From assembly GCF_051401765.1 (NCBI RefSeq), contig NW_027480504.1, positions 1,116,001 through 1,180,000 of the forward strand: a DNA stretch of 64,000 nt, given 5' to 3'. This DNA is from Calliopsis andreniformis (taxonomy: Eukaryota; Arthropoda; Insecta; Hymenoptera; Andrenidae). Shown one piece after another: positions 63,123 to 64,000 of this stretch; positions within the stretch are counted from its first letter, which is position 1, and every line of letters begins with the position of its first letter. The notes beneath the pieces are model-generated. The model worked only from the letters and a program-made list of their open reading frames with translations. It had not been told where the DNA came from and ran no database searches. A program made the translations under genes and the position numbers.

Positions 63123-64000
63123 CAGTTTTCAATCCTCAATCCTCAACCCTCACTCCTCAATTCTCAATCCTCAATCCTCAATCCTCAGACCTCAAACAGC
63201 AATACGCAACCCTCAGTCCTCGTCCTCAATCCACAACCATCAATACTCAATCCTCAATCTTCAATCATCAATATTCAATCTTCAGTCCTCAATCCTCAAT
63301 CCTCAATCCTCAATCCTCAATCCTCAATCCTCAATCTTCAACCCTCAGTCCCAAATCCTCAATCTTCAATCATCAATACTCAATCTTCAATCCTCAATCC
63401 TCAATCCTCAGTCCTCAAACCTCAATCCTGAATCCTCAATCCTGAATCCTCAATCTTCAGCCCTGAGTCCTCAACAATCAGTAGTAAATCCTCAATCCTC
63501 AGTAGAATATCCTCAATTCACAGTTTTCAACACTCAATACTCGATCTGCAATCTTCAAACTACTATGCACAAACATCAATTCTCATCACTCGAACCTCAA
63601 CACTCAGTCCTCAATGTCCAATCCTCAATCCTCACATCTCAATCTTCAATCCTCAATACTGTACCTTCAATCCTCAATCCTCAATCCTCAATCCTCAATC
63701 CTCAATACTCAGTCTTCAATCCTCAATCCTCAACCCTCACTCCTCAATTCTCAATCCTCAATCCTCAATCCTCAGACCTCAAACAGCAATACTCAACCCT
63801 CAGTCCTCGTCCTCAATCCACAACCATCAATACTCAATCCTCAATCTTCAATCATCAATATTCAATCTTCAGTCCTCAATCCTCAATCCTCAATCCTCAA
63901 TTCTCAATCCTCAATCCTCAATCTTCAACCCTCAGTCCCAAATCCTCAATCTTCAATCATCAATACTCAATCTTCAATCCTCAACCCTCAATCCTCAGTC
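63123..64000 (+). repeat. 580-bp family unit plus partial unit at the window end
   Basis: Units start at 63,123 (CAGTTTTCAATCC) and 63,710 (CAGTCTTCAATCC), 587 bp apart, one heptamer longer than the 580-bp units at 9.6-13.9 kb. ATGCACAAACATC at 63,565 corresponds to 13,146 (offset 50,419). The second unit is cut by the window edge, so the array continues to the right. Confidence 0.88.

Larger units (their letters stand above)
1..64000. repeat. Heptanucleotide (TCCTCAA)n satellite array filling the whole window
   Basis: The + strand is a continuous series of 7-bp units, consensus TCCTCAA. Common variants are TACTCAA, TCTTCAA, TTCTCAA, TCCTCAG, CCCTCAA, TCATCAA, TGCTCAA and TCGTCAA. The consensus has no G, so G is rare on + and C is rare on -. 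Perfect runs are short, for example about eight units at 6,223-6,278. Diverged units are shared between distant blocks, which shows higher-order repeat organisation. I saw no unique sequence, transposon, tRNA, rRNA or gene anywhere, so gene-free stretches all hold this satellite. Both window ends fall inside repeated blocks, so the array continues beyond the window on both sides. A eukaryotic heterochromatic location is inferred. The organism is unknown, and I do not recognise the unit as a named satellite. Confidence 0.97.

Noticed and set aside
1..64000. CRISPR array
   Set aside because: There are no alternating identical repeats and unique spacers. Everything between recurrent motifs is the same heptamer satellite, and no cas gene is present.
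1..64000. Telomere or interstitial telomeric repeat
   Set aside because: The unit TTGAGGA does not match the standard TTAGGG, TTTAGGG or TTAGG types, and the array is diverged with higher-order blocks, unlike terminal telomere DNA.
1..64000. Centromere with CENP-B boxes
   Set aside because: No motif resembling the CENP-B box was seen, and G is too rare on the + strand for one in either orientation within ordinary units. A centromeric location remains possible but unsupported.
1..64000. Bacterial repeat-protein gene (adhesin-like or ice-nucleation-like)
   Set aside because: A coding repeat would keep one frame with 21-bp periodic indels. Here lengths change by single heptamers, which shifts the frame, and no ribosome binding site or flanking gene is visible.
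1..64000. Nucleosome phasing because 147 bp equals 21 heptamers
   Set aside because: The arithmetic is true, but AA steps every 7 bp do not match the helical repeat of about 10.5 bp, so no rotational positioning is predicted. Nothing else in the sequence supports it.

Overview
The window is a single, uninterrupted satellite DNA array. From base 1 to base 64,000 it consists of about 9,100 tandem copies of a 7-bp unit, consensus TCCTCAA on the + strand (TTGAGGA on the - strand), in many point-mutated versions. I found no unique sequence, gene, RNA gene, transposon, CRISPR array or recognisable promoter. A 64-kb simple-sequence satellite with higher-order structure suggests heterochromatin (pericentromeric, subtelomeric or sex-chromosomal) of a eukaryote, probably from a long-read assembly. 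I cannot name the organism, because no coding or ribosomal sequence is present and I do not recognise the heptamer as a known species marker.

The array is not a uniform run of TCCTCAA. Perfect runs rarely exceed about eight or nine units. Neighbouring units differ, but long blocks of differing units recur nearly identically elsewhere, so the array is organised as nested higher-order repeats (HORs). From left to right: block A (1-6,882) recurs at 14,041-21,502. Block B (6,883-9,600) recurs near 43.4-45.6 kb and 58.4-60.3 kb. A 580-bp unit is tandemly repeated at 9.6-10.8, 12.7-13.9, 15.4-16.0 and 63.1-64.0 kb. A roughly 4-kb HOR is present in three tandem copies from 20.5 to 30.8 kb, with a fourth partial copy at 5.9-6.9 kb. 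The 29.7-35.1 kb stretch holds 1.89-kb and 0.9-kb duplications. 35.1-38.7 kb is a more diverged mosaic. 38.7-43.7 kb holds 1.9-kb and 789-bp tandem pairs. Block C (44.6-47.8 kb) recurs expanded at 58.4-63.0 kb. 48.8-50.1 kb recurs at 56.3-57.5 kb, and 50.5-56 kb holds 2.4-2.6-kb and 532-bp duplications.

A landmark of strongly diverged heptamers (core CACAGTTTT, with GAATATC upstream and CCACAAACATCAATTCTCATC downstream in split form) recurs about 60 times and punctuates the array. It still keeps the 7-bp phase. Length differences between HOR copies are mostly exact multiples of 7 bp. The remaining offset is explained, in the units I checked, by a recurrent 6-bp unit at a CCTCG(T/C)CCTCA site.

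Every long open reading frame lies on the + strand and encodes variants of the heptapeptide SSILNPQ. This follows directly from the 7-bp repeat: all three + frames are open and give the same cyclic peptide, while the - strand meets TGA every seven codons. None is annotated as a gene. Block edges are approximate, because repeats have no natural start, and identities were judged by eye on sampled lines rather than by alignment.
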